A program made the position numbers and the translations under genes. Shown here in pieces: positions 27,425 through 37,170 of a DNA stretch of 64,000 bases; positions within the stretch are counted from its first letter, which is position 1, and every line of letters begins with the position of its first letter. Source of the stretch: Sphingomonadales bacterium EhC05 (GTDB taxonomy: Bacteria > Pseudomonadota > Alphaproteobacteria > Sphingomonadales > Sphingomonadaceae); assembly GCA_001650955.1 (NCBI GenBank), contig LXYP01000007.1, forward strand, positions 21,147 through 85,146. The letters are read 5' to 3'. Below the pieces are notes generated by a model that had not been told where the DNA came from, did not search any database, and worked only from the letters and a program-made list of their open reading frames with translations.

Positions 27425-28120
27425 TCAGGCCAGGCCGATGTCTGCCCAGATCGGCAGATGGTCGGAAGCTTTGCGCGAAGACGCGCTATTCAGGACCCCG
27501 CAGTCCAGCGGTTTCAGACGGTCACAATGCATGATCCGATCGAGTTCAGCCACGCGGCCACGTGCATGAAAACTTCGCCCGCAAGGTATGAAGTGAAAAC
27601 TGCGGCCAAAGTCGCTTAGACAGCCCCCTGATGCGCTCCATTCGTTGAGATCACCCATCAGGACAGTGGGCAAATGACGACCATGTTCCTTTGCCAGCTT
27701 GATAATTGCCGCCGCTTGCCGGCGGCGCCACAGACCGGAAAGGTCAAGGTGCATGCCCAAAACCGACAAGCTGGTTCCATTAATGTCAATCTGGGCGAGA
27801 ACGGCACCTCGCGGTTCCAGATAGGGAATGTGAATGATATCATGCATCAGGACATTTGCAGATTTGCGGACCAATATCGCATTTCCATGCCAGCCCATTG
27901 AATCATTCTGCACATCCAGTGGAACCGCGCGATAATCGCTATATTGTTGGAGCATCAGCTCTGGAATGGCCGCGGCTCGTCGCCCAAATCGTCGATCGGC
28001 TTCCTGTAGCGCAATAATATCCGCATCAAGCTCATTCAGCACCTCAATCGTTCGGCCAGGATTGCGCCGCCGATCCGTGCCGATACTCTTGTGGATATTA
28101 TAGCTTGCAACTTTCAGCAT
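27425..28120 (-). CDS. Endonuclease/exonuclease/phosphatase (EEP) fold protein
   Basis: The 231-residue protein has the EEP order of motifs: VASYNIHKSIG at the start, IIALQEADRRFG (metal Glu), GMHLDLSG (His), VLMGDLNEWSA (DxN) and KASDHLPIWADI (SDH) at the end. The family includes Mg-dependent nucleases, phosphodiesterases and phosphatases; the substrate is not predictable. There is no signal peptide. It is downstream of a small membrane-protein gene (27 bases), forming a pair that resembles envelope-lipid loci, but that is inference. Confidence 0.87.
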   Translation of the reverse strand: MLKVASYNIHKSIGTDRRRNPGRTIEVLNELDADIIALQEADRRFGRRAAAIPELMLQQYSDYRAVPLDVQNDSMGWHGNAILVRKSANVLMHDIIHIPYLEPRGAVLAQIDINGTSLSVLGMHLDLSGLWRRRQAAAIIKLAKEHGRHLPTVLMGDLNEWSASGGCLSDFGRSFHFIPCGRSFHARGRVAELDRIMHCDRLKPLDCGVLNSASSRKASDHLPIWADIGLA

Positions 28121-28147
28121 CTATTGTCTTGAAGCCTGCGGCCCTGA

Positions 28148-28558
28148 TCATCGTTCGTGCAGCGCTGTTCCATATCGCTGAATAACCGGAAACAAGGCGA
28201 ATGCAATCTGTCCACCAAGACCGATCCTATTTTCAGGCAATTCATACATGCGGAGAAACCCGGTGATATCGCTTCCCTGCAGGATCATCGACAATAGCAA
28301 TTCGCCAACCATAAGGAGACAGAATGCGAATGCGCCCATGGCCAGGCGCTGGTTGACGTCGTCGGAAATGTTGAATTTGTGAATCATCAGGCGACAGACA
28401 AACCAAGCTGCCCCAATCATCACCGGCATTTCCATCAGGACCGCGATGACAGACCCAGTTAGCGGAGCAACAAGAACCTCTCGCACAAATCCCAAGATCG
28501 CACCCAATGTGAAGACGACAAGGAAATAGCCGAAACCGGCCGAAAGCGAGCGGATCAT
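28148..28558 (-). CDS. Four-helix inner-membrane protein of unknown function
   Basis: The 136-residue protein has four hydrophobic segments (SLSAGFGYFLVVFTLGAILGFV, VIAVLMEMPVMIGAAWFV, LAMGAFAFCLLMVGELLLSMIL and LGGQIAFALFPVI). The ATG at 28558 is favoured over an upstream TTG. It shares an operon with the EEP-fold gene. I do not recognise a family with known function. Confidence 0.72.
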   Translation of the reverse strand: MIRSLSAGFGYFLVVFTLGAILGFVREVLVAPLTGSVIAVLMEMPVMIGAAWFVCRLMIHKFNISDDVNQRLAMGAFAFCLLMVGELLLSMILQGSDITGFLRMYELPENRIGLGGQIAFALFPVIQRYGTALHER

Positions 28559-28633
28559 GATATCCAACTAATTTGTAGAAACCGCTCTGACGATACGTAA
28601 ACTCACGGATATTGAAATACGCGCCTTGCCGAT

Positions 28634-29449
28634 ATGAACACCAGCGGAAATAGATCATATGGAGATAGTTATGAGAAGCATATTGCTATTTCGGCGCCAT
28701 TGATTTCCGACAATTTTAATGCGTCTCACACTACGGTCCTGTCGGTAGAGAACATAACTAAGTCTTTTGGCAAATGTTCAGCGCTCGAGGGCATTTCTCT
28801 GAATGTTAATCGCGGCGAGATAGTGGGACTGCTTGGACCTGACGGTGCCAGGAAAACTGTGACTTTCTTTGCGATCCTCGGCCTCATGAAAGTTAACTCC
28901 GGAAAGGTGCTTCTGGACGGCAAGGATGTTACCCACTTGCCGCTTGATCAGCGCGCCTTGCGAGGCCTTGGCTATCTGCCTCAGGAACCGTCGATTTTTC
29001 GCGGACAGACAGTGTCACAAAACATAATGATGGTGCTCGAACTGTTTGAACGTGATCCATCCAGAAGGAAGCGGAAGCTGGATAAACTGCTGACTGAATT
29101 CCATATCAACTATGTTCGCAATACGCCCGCCCGAGCTCTATCGGGAGGCGAAAGGCGTCGCTGTGAAATAGCACGGGCGATGGCGGCCGATCCGATGATC
29201 ATATTGCTTGATGAACCTTTTGCCGGGATTGATCCCATGTCCATTCGGGACATCAGGGCAATGATTGGGGATTTGAAAGGGCGCAATATCGGGGTGCTTT
29301 TGACCGATCAAAATGTCCATGAACTGTTTGACTTGCTCGATCGGGTTTACGTCATCCACCAAGGCCGGATTGCTTTTCATGGAAGCGTCGACGAAATGGT
29401 ACATGACCCGGCCGTTCGTCATTTTTATCTCGGCGAGGAATTTGCATAA
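28634..29449 (+). CDS. LptB-like ABC ATPase with altered Walker A and switch residues
   Basis: The 271-residue protein is closest in pattern to LptB, the ATPase that powers LPS export (GYLPQEPSIFRGQTV, LSGGERRRCEIARAMA, LLDEPFAGIDPMSI, VYVIHQGRIAFHGS). However, the Walker A reads GPDGARKTV where LptB has GPNGAGKTT: the last Gly is Arg (residue 73) and the Thr after KT is Val. The switch motif reads LTDQNVHE where LptB has TDHNV, so the catalytic His is Gln (residue 226). Both changes should weaken or stop ATP hydrolysis. No lptA, lptC or kdsC gene is nearby. The N-terminus is about 40 residues longer than usual and lacks a clear ribosome site, so the start is uncertain. Confidence 0.82.
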   Translation: MNTSGNRSYGDSYEKHIAISAPLISDNFNASHTTVLSVENITKSFGKCSALEGISLNVNRGEIVGLLGPDGARKTVTFFAILGLMKVNSGKVLLDGKDVTHLPLDQRALRGLGYLPQEPSIFRGQTVSQNIMMVLELFERDPSRRKRKLDKLLTEFHINYVRNTPARALSGGERRRCEIARAMAADPMIILLDEPFAGIDPMSIRDIRAMIGDLKGRNIGVLLTDQNVHELFDLLDRVYVIHQGRIAFHGSVDEMVHDPAVRHFYLGEEFA

Positions 29450-29550
29450 TCGTTGGAAATGGCCCGAACCATCACGCACTATGGTGACAGATGCTACTGT
29501 CCCCATTCATTGCTGGCCGCGATGGGAATTGCACGGCAGATGCCATCCCA

Positions 29551-29581
29551 AAAAAAAGGGGAGTGCAAACGCACTCCCCTT
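29551..29581 (-). terminator. Rho-independent terminator downstream of dcp
   Basis: On the minus strand an 11-base-pair stem, AAGGGGAGTGC with loop GTTT, is followed by a run of seven T. It lies 26 bases past the dcp stop and is positioned to end that transcript. Confidence 0.85.
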
Positions 29582-29607
29582 CGTAATTGTCATCCGAAGA
29601 ACCGCCC

Positions 29608-31845
29608 CTATTTGGTCGCGTCATTCTTGCTGCCCGCATCGGCGCTTTCGCTCGGGACCGGAAAACCGCGTTTCTTGAGGATATATTTGACCTCGGGATC
29701 GCGGCCGCGGAATTTGCGATAGGCGTCCTTGCGATCGGTTTCATTGGCCGTCGACAGGATGATCGAGCGGAAGCGTTCGGCCGTGTCGGCATCCCAGACA
29801 TCACCCGCCTCTTCAAAGGCAGCCCAGGTGTCGGCATCCATCGTTTCCGACCAGAGATAGCTATAATAGCCGGCCGAATAAGCGTCTGACGAGAAGAGAT
29901 GATTGAACTGCGGCAGGCGGTGGCGCATGACGATTTCTTTCGGCATGCCAATTTCAGCCAGCGTCTCGCGCTCGAACGCATCCGGGTCGGTAACCGGCTC
30001 GGTGCGGTTGTGCAGCTTCATATCGACAATCGCACTGGACAGATATTCAACTGTCGAGAAGCCTTCGTTGAACGTCTTCGACTTGTTGATCTTGTCGACC
30101 AATTCCTGCGGCATCGGCTCGCCGGTTTCGGCATGTTTCGCATAATTGTCGAGGACATAGCGGGTCAGCAGCCAATTTTCGTTCACCTGGCTGGGATATT
30201 CGACAAAGTCGCGCGGCGTACCGCTAAGGCCCGGATAGGTGATGTCATAGTTGAGATAATGCAGCGCATGGCCAAATTCATGGAATAATGTCGAGGCATC
30301 ATCGAGGCTGATCAGCGTCGGCTCACCTTCGCCGCCCTTGACGAAATTATTATTGTTCGAAGCCAGCACATAGCGGTTTTTGCCGCCCAGATCATGTTGA
30401 CTGCGATAGGTGGTCATCCACGCGCCGGAACGCTTACCTTCGCGCGCGAAATTGTCGAGATAGAAGAGACCGATCAGCTTGTCGCCGCGCTTGACTTCAA
30501 AGGTGCGAACCTCCGGATCGAATATCGGGACGCTGCCCGTATTGTCGGTGAAGGTCATGCCATAGAGCTTGCCCGCCGCATCAAACATCGCATCGACCAT
30601 ATTGTCGAGTTTGAAATAGGGTTTGATCTCCGCTGCATCGAGGTCATATTTCGCCTTGCGGACTTTCTCTGCATAATAGCGATAGTCCCAGGGAGCGATA
30701 GTGATAGCCGCGCCTTCCGCATCGGCCACTTCCTGCATGTCGGCGACTTCTTCCTTCACCCGGCCAACGGCTGCGGGCCAGACTTTCATCATCAGCTCCA
30801 TCGCCGCTTCGGGTTCCTGCGCCATCGTATCGGCCATCCGGTAATGGGCGTGGGTTTTGAAACCGAGCAGCTTGGCGCGGTCCGCACGCAGCTTCAATAT
30901 GTCCGCAATGATTGCATTGGTATCATTGCCGTCACCATTGTCACCGCGGTTGATATAGGCGTTATAGACTTTCTCGCGCAGGTCACGACGAGTCGAATTC
31001 TGGAGAAAGGGTTGCATAACCGAGCGCGTGTTTTTCAGCGCCCAGCCTTCTTTGCCCTGCCCCTCGGCGGCGGCCTTGATCGACGCAATGAAACTGTCCG
31101 GCAATCCGGCCAGATCGGCTTCGTCGGTCAAATAGATATAGGTTTCTTCGTCGGCCAATACTTTGTTGGAAAATTCGTTGAACGCTTTCGACAATTCGGT
31201 GTTTATCGCGATCAGCTTCTCTTTGTCCGCACCTTCGAGCAATGCGCCATTGCGCACGAGCTGCTCGTAATTGCGCTCTACGAGGCGCAGCTGTTGGGCA
31301 TTGAGGCCCGCGTCGGCGCGGCCATCATAGACTGCTTTGGTTTTGGCGAGCAATTTGGGATCGAGGGTCAGTTCGTTAAAAAAGGCAGACACTTTGGGCA
31401 GCCATTCGCCTTGAATCTTGCGAACCTCTTCGTTGGACAGGTTGCTGCTATGCACACCCCAGATCGAAAAGAGATCATTGGCGTCATTGCCGACCAATTC
31501 CATCGGAACCGTGAAATTTTCGAAAGTTGCTGGCTCTGGATTGTCACGAACGGCAACCATTTCCGCTTTGACCCGGTCCATCGTGGTCTGGAAAGCCGCT
31601 GGAAAATCGGAAACTTTGACCTTATCCCAGGCCGGGACGCCGTCATAAGGTCCGGTCCAAGGTTGCAGGATACTATTGTCCCTTGCGGCATCGTCGGTGG
31701 ATTGCGTCGCGCTCATTTTGTTCAATTCCGCTGTTGTCATTTTCTTTCCATGATGATCGGCCAAGGCTGGAGTGGCGGTTGCGCCGAGAAGCGCCGCACT
31801 GGACACGCCAAGGAAGAATTTACGGCTGGAAATGGTGAATCGCAT
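29608..31845 (-). CDS. dcp: Exported M3-family peptidyl-dipeptidase Dcp
   Basis: Dcp removes C-terminal dipeptides from peptides. The 745-residue precursor has a signal peptide (RKFFLGVSSAALLGATATPALA) and so works in the periplasm. The zinc motif is LFHEFGHALHYL, with the third ligand Glu in the following helix region (SQVNENWL). Dcp-type blocks GLFYLDNFAREGKRSGAWM and VLASNNNNFVKG are present. Length matches the family. The start at 31845 follows GGAG at eight bases. It is monocistronic with its own terminator. Confidence 0.93.
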   Translation of the reverse strand: MRFTISSRKFFLGVSSAALLGATATPALADHHGKKMTTAELNKMSATQSTDDAARDNSILQPWTGPYDGVPAWDKVKVSDFPAAFQTTMDRVKAEMVAVRDNPEPATFENFTVPMELVGNDANDLFSIWGVHSSNLSNEEVRKIQGEWLPKVSAFFNELTLDPKLLAKTKAVYDGRADAGLNAQQLRLVERNYEQLVRNGALLEGADKEKLIAINTELSKAFNEFSNKVLADEETYIYLTDEADLAGLPDSFIASIKAAAEGQGKEGWALKNTRSVMQPFLQNSTRRDLREKVYNAYINRGDNGDGNDTNAIIADILKLRADRAKLLGFKTHAHYRMADTMAQEPEAAMELMMKVWPAAVGRVKEEVADMQEVADAEGAAITIAPWDYRYYAEKVRKAKYDLDAAEIKPYFKLDNMVDAMFDAAGKLYGMTFTDNTGSVPIFDPEVRTFEVKRGDKLIGLFYLDNFAREGKRSGAWMTTYRSQHDLGGKNRYVLASNNNNFVKGGEGEPTLISLDDASTLFHEFGHALHYLNYDITYPGLSGTPRDFVEYPSQVNENWLLTRYVLDNYAKHAETGEPMPQELVDKINKSKTFNEGFSTVEYLSSAIVDMKLHNRTEPVTDPDAFERETLAEIGMPKEIVMRHRLPQFNHLFSSDAYSAGYYSYLWSETMDADTWAAFEEAGDVWDADTAERFRSIILSTANETDRKDAYRKFRGRDPEVKYILKKRGFPVPSESADAGSKNDATK

Positions 31846-32030
31846 GGATGTTTCTCCGAGTGGTTGCGCCCAGACGAGGGCTATCAAACGCGCGCCTGCG
31901 GCGCAGTTAAATGCTTGTTACAGAAACCGCTGGCGAAAGGCAAAAAAGGTTGCCCATGAAATCAGTTTTTAGACCAACAGCGAATGAGCATCGACGAACA
32001 ACATCATGGGATTGATCCGTACGCGGCCGA

Positions 32031-33539
32031 TTAGAGATCAAAACTCACGCCTTGGGCCAGCGGCAGATCGTCCGAATAGTTGATCGTGTTGGTCGCGCGC
32101 CGCATATAGGCTTTCCAGGCATCGGAACCGGATTCGCGGCCGCCTCCGGTTTCCTTCTCTCCGCCAAAAGCACCACCAATTTCAGCGCCTGACGTGCCGA
32201 TATTGACATTGGCGATGCCGCAGTCCGACCCTGAAGCCGACAGGAATTGCTCTGCCTCGCGCATGTTCAACGTGAATATCGAAGAAGACAGGCCCGCATC
32301 AACCGCATTTTGCAGCGCAATGGCTTCGTCGAGATGCTGGTAACGCATCACATAGAGGATTGGCGCGAAGGTTTCCTGACAGACAATGTCCGTCTGCCGG
32401 TCCATTTCAACAATCGCCGGATGGACATAGAAAGCCGCATCATCACCACTGTCGAAACGCTGCCCGCCTGAAACAATACCGCCCTGCTCTGTTGCCTGCC
32501 TCAAAGCGGCCTGCATTCCGTCAAAGGCCTGCTGGTCAATCAGCGGTCCGACCAATGTATCGCCAGTCAGCGGATCACCAATCGTGATGCTCGCATAGGC
32601 GGCCTTGAGCGGTGCCATCAGCTTCTCGTATATCTCGTCATGAACAAACAGCCGCCGCATGCTGGTGCAGCGCTGTCCGGCGGTACCCGCCGCGCTGAAC
32701 AATATCCCGCGCACCGCCATATCAAGATCAGCGGATGGCGTGACGATACAGGCGTTGTTGCCGCCCAGTTCGAGAATCGATTTGGCGAAACGACCGGCGA
32801 GGCGCTGGCCGACGGATCGGCCCATCGCAGTGGAACCGGTTGCCGAAACCAGGGGGACGCGCGGATCGTCGACCAATGCCTCGCCAATCTCGCGACCACC
32901 GATGATCAGGCCGGCCAGCCCATCCGGCACATCATCGAAATCGGCGGCGACTTGGGCAAATATTGCATGACAGGCAATCGCGGTCAGCGGCGTTTTCTCC
33001 GATGGCTTCCACACCACGCTATTGCCGCAGACGAGCGCAAGGGCGGCATTCCATGACCAGACCGCCACGGGAAAATTAAACGCTGAAATCACCCCGACAA
33101 CGCCCAGCGGATGCCAGGTTTCCATCATCCGGTGTCCGGGGCGTTCCGAAGCAATGGTCAGCCCGTAAAGCTGCCGCGACAGGCCAACCGCAAAATCGCA
33201 GATGTCGATCATCTCCTGCACTTCGCCAGCGCCTTCGGACGGGATTTTGCCTGCTTCGATCGAGACCAGCCGCGCGAGATCATCCTTATGCTTCCGCAAG
33301 GCATTTCCAAATAATCGCACCAGTTCGCCGCGGCGCGGGGCGGGCAACGACCGCCATGTCAGGAAGGCTTGATGGGCTTGCCCGATGACTTGATCGACCC
33401 GACCGGCATCATCCATGTCCAAGGCGGCAATTTCTTCCCCGGTCAGGGGCGAGGTGACGCTGAGATCGCCACCAGCTATCCGGCGAGGGTCAATTCCCAT
33501 ATGGCTGAATATTTCGGCGGTCTGCTGGACATATGACAT
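32031..33539 (-). CDS. ALDH7-type dehydrogenase (piperideine-6-carboxylate / aminoadipate semialdehyde)
   Basis: This 502-residue NAD-dependent aldehyde dehydrogenase has the catalytic Cys in GTAGQRCTSMRR and the Glu in ILELGGNNACIV. The C-terminal block NIGTSGAEIGGAFGGEKETG followed by GGRESGSDAWKAYMRR is diagnostic of ALDH7 (antiquitin/AmaB), which oxidises alpha-aminoadipic semialdehyde or its cyclic form in lysine and pipecolate breakdown. The start at 33539 follows GAGGA. No lysine pathway gene is adjacent, and substrate assignment rests on the subfamily. Confidence 0.9.
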   Translation of the reverse strand: MSYVQQTAEIFSHMGIDPRRIAGGDLSVTSPLTGEEIAALDMDDAGRVDQVIGQAHQAFLTWRSLPAPRRGELVRLFGNALRKHKDDLARLVSIEAGKIPSEGAGEVQEMIDICDFAVGLSRQLYGLTIASERPGHRMMETWHPLGVVGVISAFNFPVAVWSWNAALALVCGNSVVWKPSEKTPLTAIACHAIFAQVAADFDDVPDGLAGLIIGGREIGEALVDDPRVPLVSATGSTAMGRSVGQRLAGRFAKSILELGGNNACIVTPSADLDMAVRGILFSAAGTAGQRCTSMRRLFVHDEIYEKLMAPLKAAYASITIGDPLTGDTLVGPLIDQQAFDGMQAALRQATEQGGIVSGGQRFDSGDDAAFYVHPAIVEMDRQTDIVCQETFAPILYVMRYQHLDEAIALQNAVDAGLSSSIFTLNMREAEQFLSASGSDCGIANVNIGTSGAEIGGAFGGEKETGGGRESGSDAWKAYMRRATNTINYSDDLPLAQGVSFDL

Positions 33540-33636
33540 GACGGTTCCTCTTCGAGACTGGCCGTCGTCAAATGGCATTCACCCTGATCAATTGCAAATG
33601 AAACACGGACAAGTTGAGCCGGCTGGGTGGTTGCAC

Positions 33637-33670
33637 AAAAAAAGGCCGGGATGCTTGCACATCACCGGCC
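33637..33670 (-). terminator. Rho-independent terminator of glnK-amtB
   Basis: On the minus strand GGCCGG(TGATG)...(CATC)CCGGCC forms a strong stem and is followed by seven T residues (plus-strand A-run 33637-33643). It lies about 80 bases after the amtB stop. Confidence 0.85.
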
Positions 33671-33703
33671 ATAAGTTGTTTGTTCGCAGGAGGAACAAGG
33701 TGA

Positions 33704-33740
33704 GGCGCCGACCCCAATTTGGGAGGAGAGAGTCGGCGCC
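33704..33740 (-). other. Additional perfect hairpin in the amtB 3' untranslated region
   Basis: GGCGCCGAC at 33704-33712 pairs perfectly with GTCGGCGCC at 33732-33740, a nine-base-pair GC-rich stem just after the amtB stop. No T-run follows, so it is not the terminator itself. It could protect the mRNA from 3' exonucleases. Confidence 0.65.
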
Positions 33741-33747
33741 AAACTGG

Positions 33748-35052
<1,305 letters not shown>

Positions 35053-35068
35053 TATCATGCTTCCCCGA

Positions 35069-35407
35069 TTATAGTGCCGTGTCGCCGGTTTCGCCGGTGC
35101 GGATCCGCACGGCGTCGTCCATAGCGAAAGTGAAAATCTTGCCGTCACCGATGGAATCGCTTCCCGCTGCAGATTGAATTGCCTCGACGGCTTGCGCAGC
35201 AATTTCACTGCTACACGCAACTTCAATTTTGAGCTTCGGCACCATGTTGGTGGTATATTCCGCGCCGCGATAGACTTCGGTTTGACCCTTTTGGCGCCCG
35301 AAGCCTTTGACTTCGGTCACCGTCATCCCCGACACGCCAACACCGGTTAAGGCTTCACGAACGTCATCGAGCTTGAATGGTTTAATTATGGCTATGATAA
35401 ATTTCAT
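35069..35407 (-). CDS. glnK: Nitrogen regulatory protein P-II
   Basis: The 112-residue PII trimer subunit senses 2-oxoglutarate, ATP/ADP and glutamine and blocks AmtB when nitrogen is plentiful. The uridylylation site Tyr is in the T-loop sequence RGAEYTTNMVPK, and the N-terminus MKFIIAIIKPFKLDDVREAL and C-terminal GDGKIFTF signature are canonical. The link to amtB supports glnK rather than glnB. A sigma-54 promoter lies 35 bases upstream of the start codon. Confidence 0.95.
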   Translation of the reverse strand: MKFIIAIIKPFKLDDVREALTGVGVSGMTVTEVKGFGRQKGQTEVYRGAEYTTNMVPKLKIEVACSSEIAAQAVEAIQSAAGSDSIGDGKIFTFAMDDAVRIRTGETGDTAL

Positions 35408-35441
35408 TACGCCCCCTGTGTTTTATTACCGAGGATATCTC

Positions 35442-35457
35442 TGCAAAGGGCGTGCCA
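35442..35457 (-). promoter_or_regulatory. Sigma-54 promoter of glnK-amtB
   Basis: Minus-strand sequence TGGCACGCCCTTTGCA fits the -24/-12 consensus TGGCAC-N5-TTGCA: the GG and GC pairs are ten bases apart. It lies 35 bases upstream of the glnK ATG, so the RNA would start near 35431. An imperfect dyad TTGTGCAATGCAACAA (35520-35536), 60-80 bases further upstream, could be an NtrC site but is weak. Confidence 0.85.
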
Positions 35458-35549
35458 GACTCGCAAAGCCTTGGAATCCAACAAAGGACTCAGGATCGGC
35501 CCATTAAGAAAGTGTAAATTTTGTGCAATGCAACAATAATGCCTATTAT

Positions 35550-36368
35550 TTAGGCAGGGAGATTGCTCAGTTTTTCAACAATTTCTGGAATGATCGTCTC
35601 AGTCTCCCGGCGGCCGATGTCGATAAGTTCGGCAGCGCGCGTGAAATTCTGCATATCAATATGGCCAACCGGCGGCGAGAGGGCAAAATCCGGCGGATCA
35701 AGGGCCAGTGAATAGCGGCCAAGGTTTCTCAGCGAGAGACCGACCGAGGCACGGACGATGGCAATGCTGTTCGGTTCCTTCCCGTCGTCACGCGCGATTC
35801 CGGCCATAACTGCGCGACTGACGAAGTCATCCTGCAAATTGACCGAGAGGCAGAGATTGTCCGGAGCCAATTCACGGGCAGGTGATACCGGCACGGGCAA
35901 GGCCGCCCCGCCATCCACCAACAGCCGGCCTTCAAACTCGACAGGTTTGAATATGCCCGGCAAAGACATCGAAGCCCGAATGGCGGGCACCAGCTTGCCC
36001 GACTTCATCACGATTGTATCGCCGGTCCGCAAATCGGCGGCAATCGCGGCGATCGGTATCGGCAAATCCTCAAAATTGAGATGCCCGAGTTCACTCTCCA
36101 GCTCTTTTTCGATGGTCCGCGCACCCATGACGGCGCCGCGTTTGAAATGCGGATCCATGAAGCGGATCAGATTACGGAAATTGGCGGTCCGGGCTGTTTC
36201 CTCAAGATAGTCGAGCTTGCCAGCCGCATAGCTAGCCCCGGCAATCGCACCGATCGAGGTGCCGGAGATAGCGGCGACCTCCAAAGGCGATTCATCAATC
36301 GCTCGCAACACGCCGATATGCGTCCAACCGAGCCCGGCTCCACCACCAAGTGCAAGAGAAATCTTCAT
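35550..36368 (-). CDS. Patatin-like phospholipase (RssA-type)
   Basis: The 272-residue protein has the patatin order of motifs: oxyanion loop LALGGGAGLGWTHIGVL, nucleophile Ser in GTSIGAIAGA, and catalytic Asp in LLVDGGAALPVPV. No signal peptide is seen, so it acts in the cytoplasm or at the inner face of the membrane, as a serine acylhydrolase on lipids. It is the last of a seven-gene run and overlaps the DUF2007 stop by four bases. Confidence 0.88.
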   Translation of the reverse strand: MKISLALGGGAGLGWTHIGVLRAIDESPLEVAAISGTSIGAIAGASYAAGKLDYLEETARTANFRNLIRFMDPHFKRGAVMGARTIEKELESELGHLNFEDLPIPIAAIAADLRTGDTIVMKSGKLVPAIRASMSLPGIFKPVEFEGRLLVDGGAALPVPVSPARELAPDNLCLSVNLQDDFVSRAVMAGIARDDGKEPNSIAIVRASVGLSLRNLGRYSLALDPPDFALSPPVGHIDMQNFTRAAELIDIGRRETETIIPEIVEKLSNLPA

Positions 36369-36577
36369 AGCGAGACATCCTCAGCCAATATTGCTTTGGC
36401 CTCCGCAACATCTTCGGCAAGCACCATGACCCGGGCGGGCAAAGCCAGGCCCGCGCCTTCGACAATATTCACGCCGCTGTCGAAGCAGACGGTACCAACG
36501 CCTGCTGCTTCGAGACGCCCCCTGATGATCTCGGCCTCGACCGCATGCATATGACGGGACAGTTCAACCAGACTCAT
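36365..36577 (-). CDS. DUF2007 protein (putative signal-transducing domain)
   Basis: A 70-residue protein with the DUF2007 pattern: MSLVELSRHMHAVEAEIIRGRLEAAGVG, then FDSGVNIVEG and RVMVLAEDVAEAKAIL. The fold is ACT/PII-like and the role unknown. It starts four bases after the PNPOx-like stop and overlaps the patatin start by four bases, so translation is coupled on both sides. Confidence 0.82.
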   Translation of the reverse strand: MSLVELSRHMHAVEAEIIRGRLEAAGVGTVCFDSGVNIVEGAGLALPARVMVLAEDVAEAKAILAEDVSL

Positions 36578-36581
36578 AAAG

Positions 36582-37157
36582 TCACATATCCTGCGGGTCA
36601 AAAAAGCGCTCGGTCGCGCGGGACGGCAGACCATCAATGCTGGTTGTTGTCGCTTTGACCTTTTCGAACCATTCTTCCTCACCTGACTGCGCATGATATT
36701 TGACCAGGGTTGGGCGTTCTTTTTCCATGGTCATCTGAGGGACGCCGTAACCGCAACTGGTTTGCACCGATTCAACTGCAATATCAAAAATCTGGCGTGT
36801 GCCCGGCAAAATCTGAAAATGTTCGGACAGTTCATCCCAACTGTCATCCTGCGGGAGCACTGGAATGCCCGTTCCATAGATCCGCGTAATCAGCGCCGGG
36901 TTGCCAAAATTGTTGAACATGATCGTGATCCGTCCCTGGTCCGGCTGTTCGGCGACCAGATGCGCATGAGTTTCATTGCCCGAACCCCGCAGGTCGAGAT
37001 AAGCAACCCGCTTGGGTCCCAAGACGCGAAAAACATCATAGCCCTTGGGAGACAGATTGACGCGGCCATCTGCTGCCGCCGTTGCTACAAAGAACATCGG
37101 CTGTTTTGCAATAAACGCGATATGATCATCAGTCAGCGCTTCAAAAAACTCGGCCAT
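36582..37157 (-). CDS. Pyridoxamine-5'-phosphate-oxidase-like flavin protein
   Basis: The 191-residue protein has the split-barrel PNPOx fold: MFFVATAAADGRVNLSPKGYDVFRVLGPKRVAYLDLRGSG-type sequence (residues 21-60) with NET, then RITIMFNNFGNPALITRIYGTG. It probably binds FMN or F420 and reduces or binds an unknown substrate; it lacks signs of true PdxH. It ends four bases before DUF2007 and starts 13 bases after the CPBP gene. Confidence 0.83.
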   Translation of the reverse strand: MAEFFEALTDDHIAFIAKQPMFFVATAAADGRVNLSPKGYDVFRVLGPKRVAYLDLRGSGNETHAHLVAEQPDQGRITIMFNNFGNPALITRIYGTGIPVLPQDDSWDELSEHFQILPGTRQIFDIAVESVQTSCGYGVPQMTMEKERPTLVKYHAQSGEEEWFEKVKATTTSIDGLPSRATERFFDPQDM

Positions 37158-37170
37158 GCCTCAATCCTTC

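Noticed and set aside
30394..31959. Long 521-codon frame opposite dcp
   Set aside because: It is the antisense shadow of dcp, which has a complete zinc-peptidase motif and signal peptide; the opposite frame has no recognisable domain.
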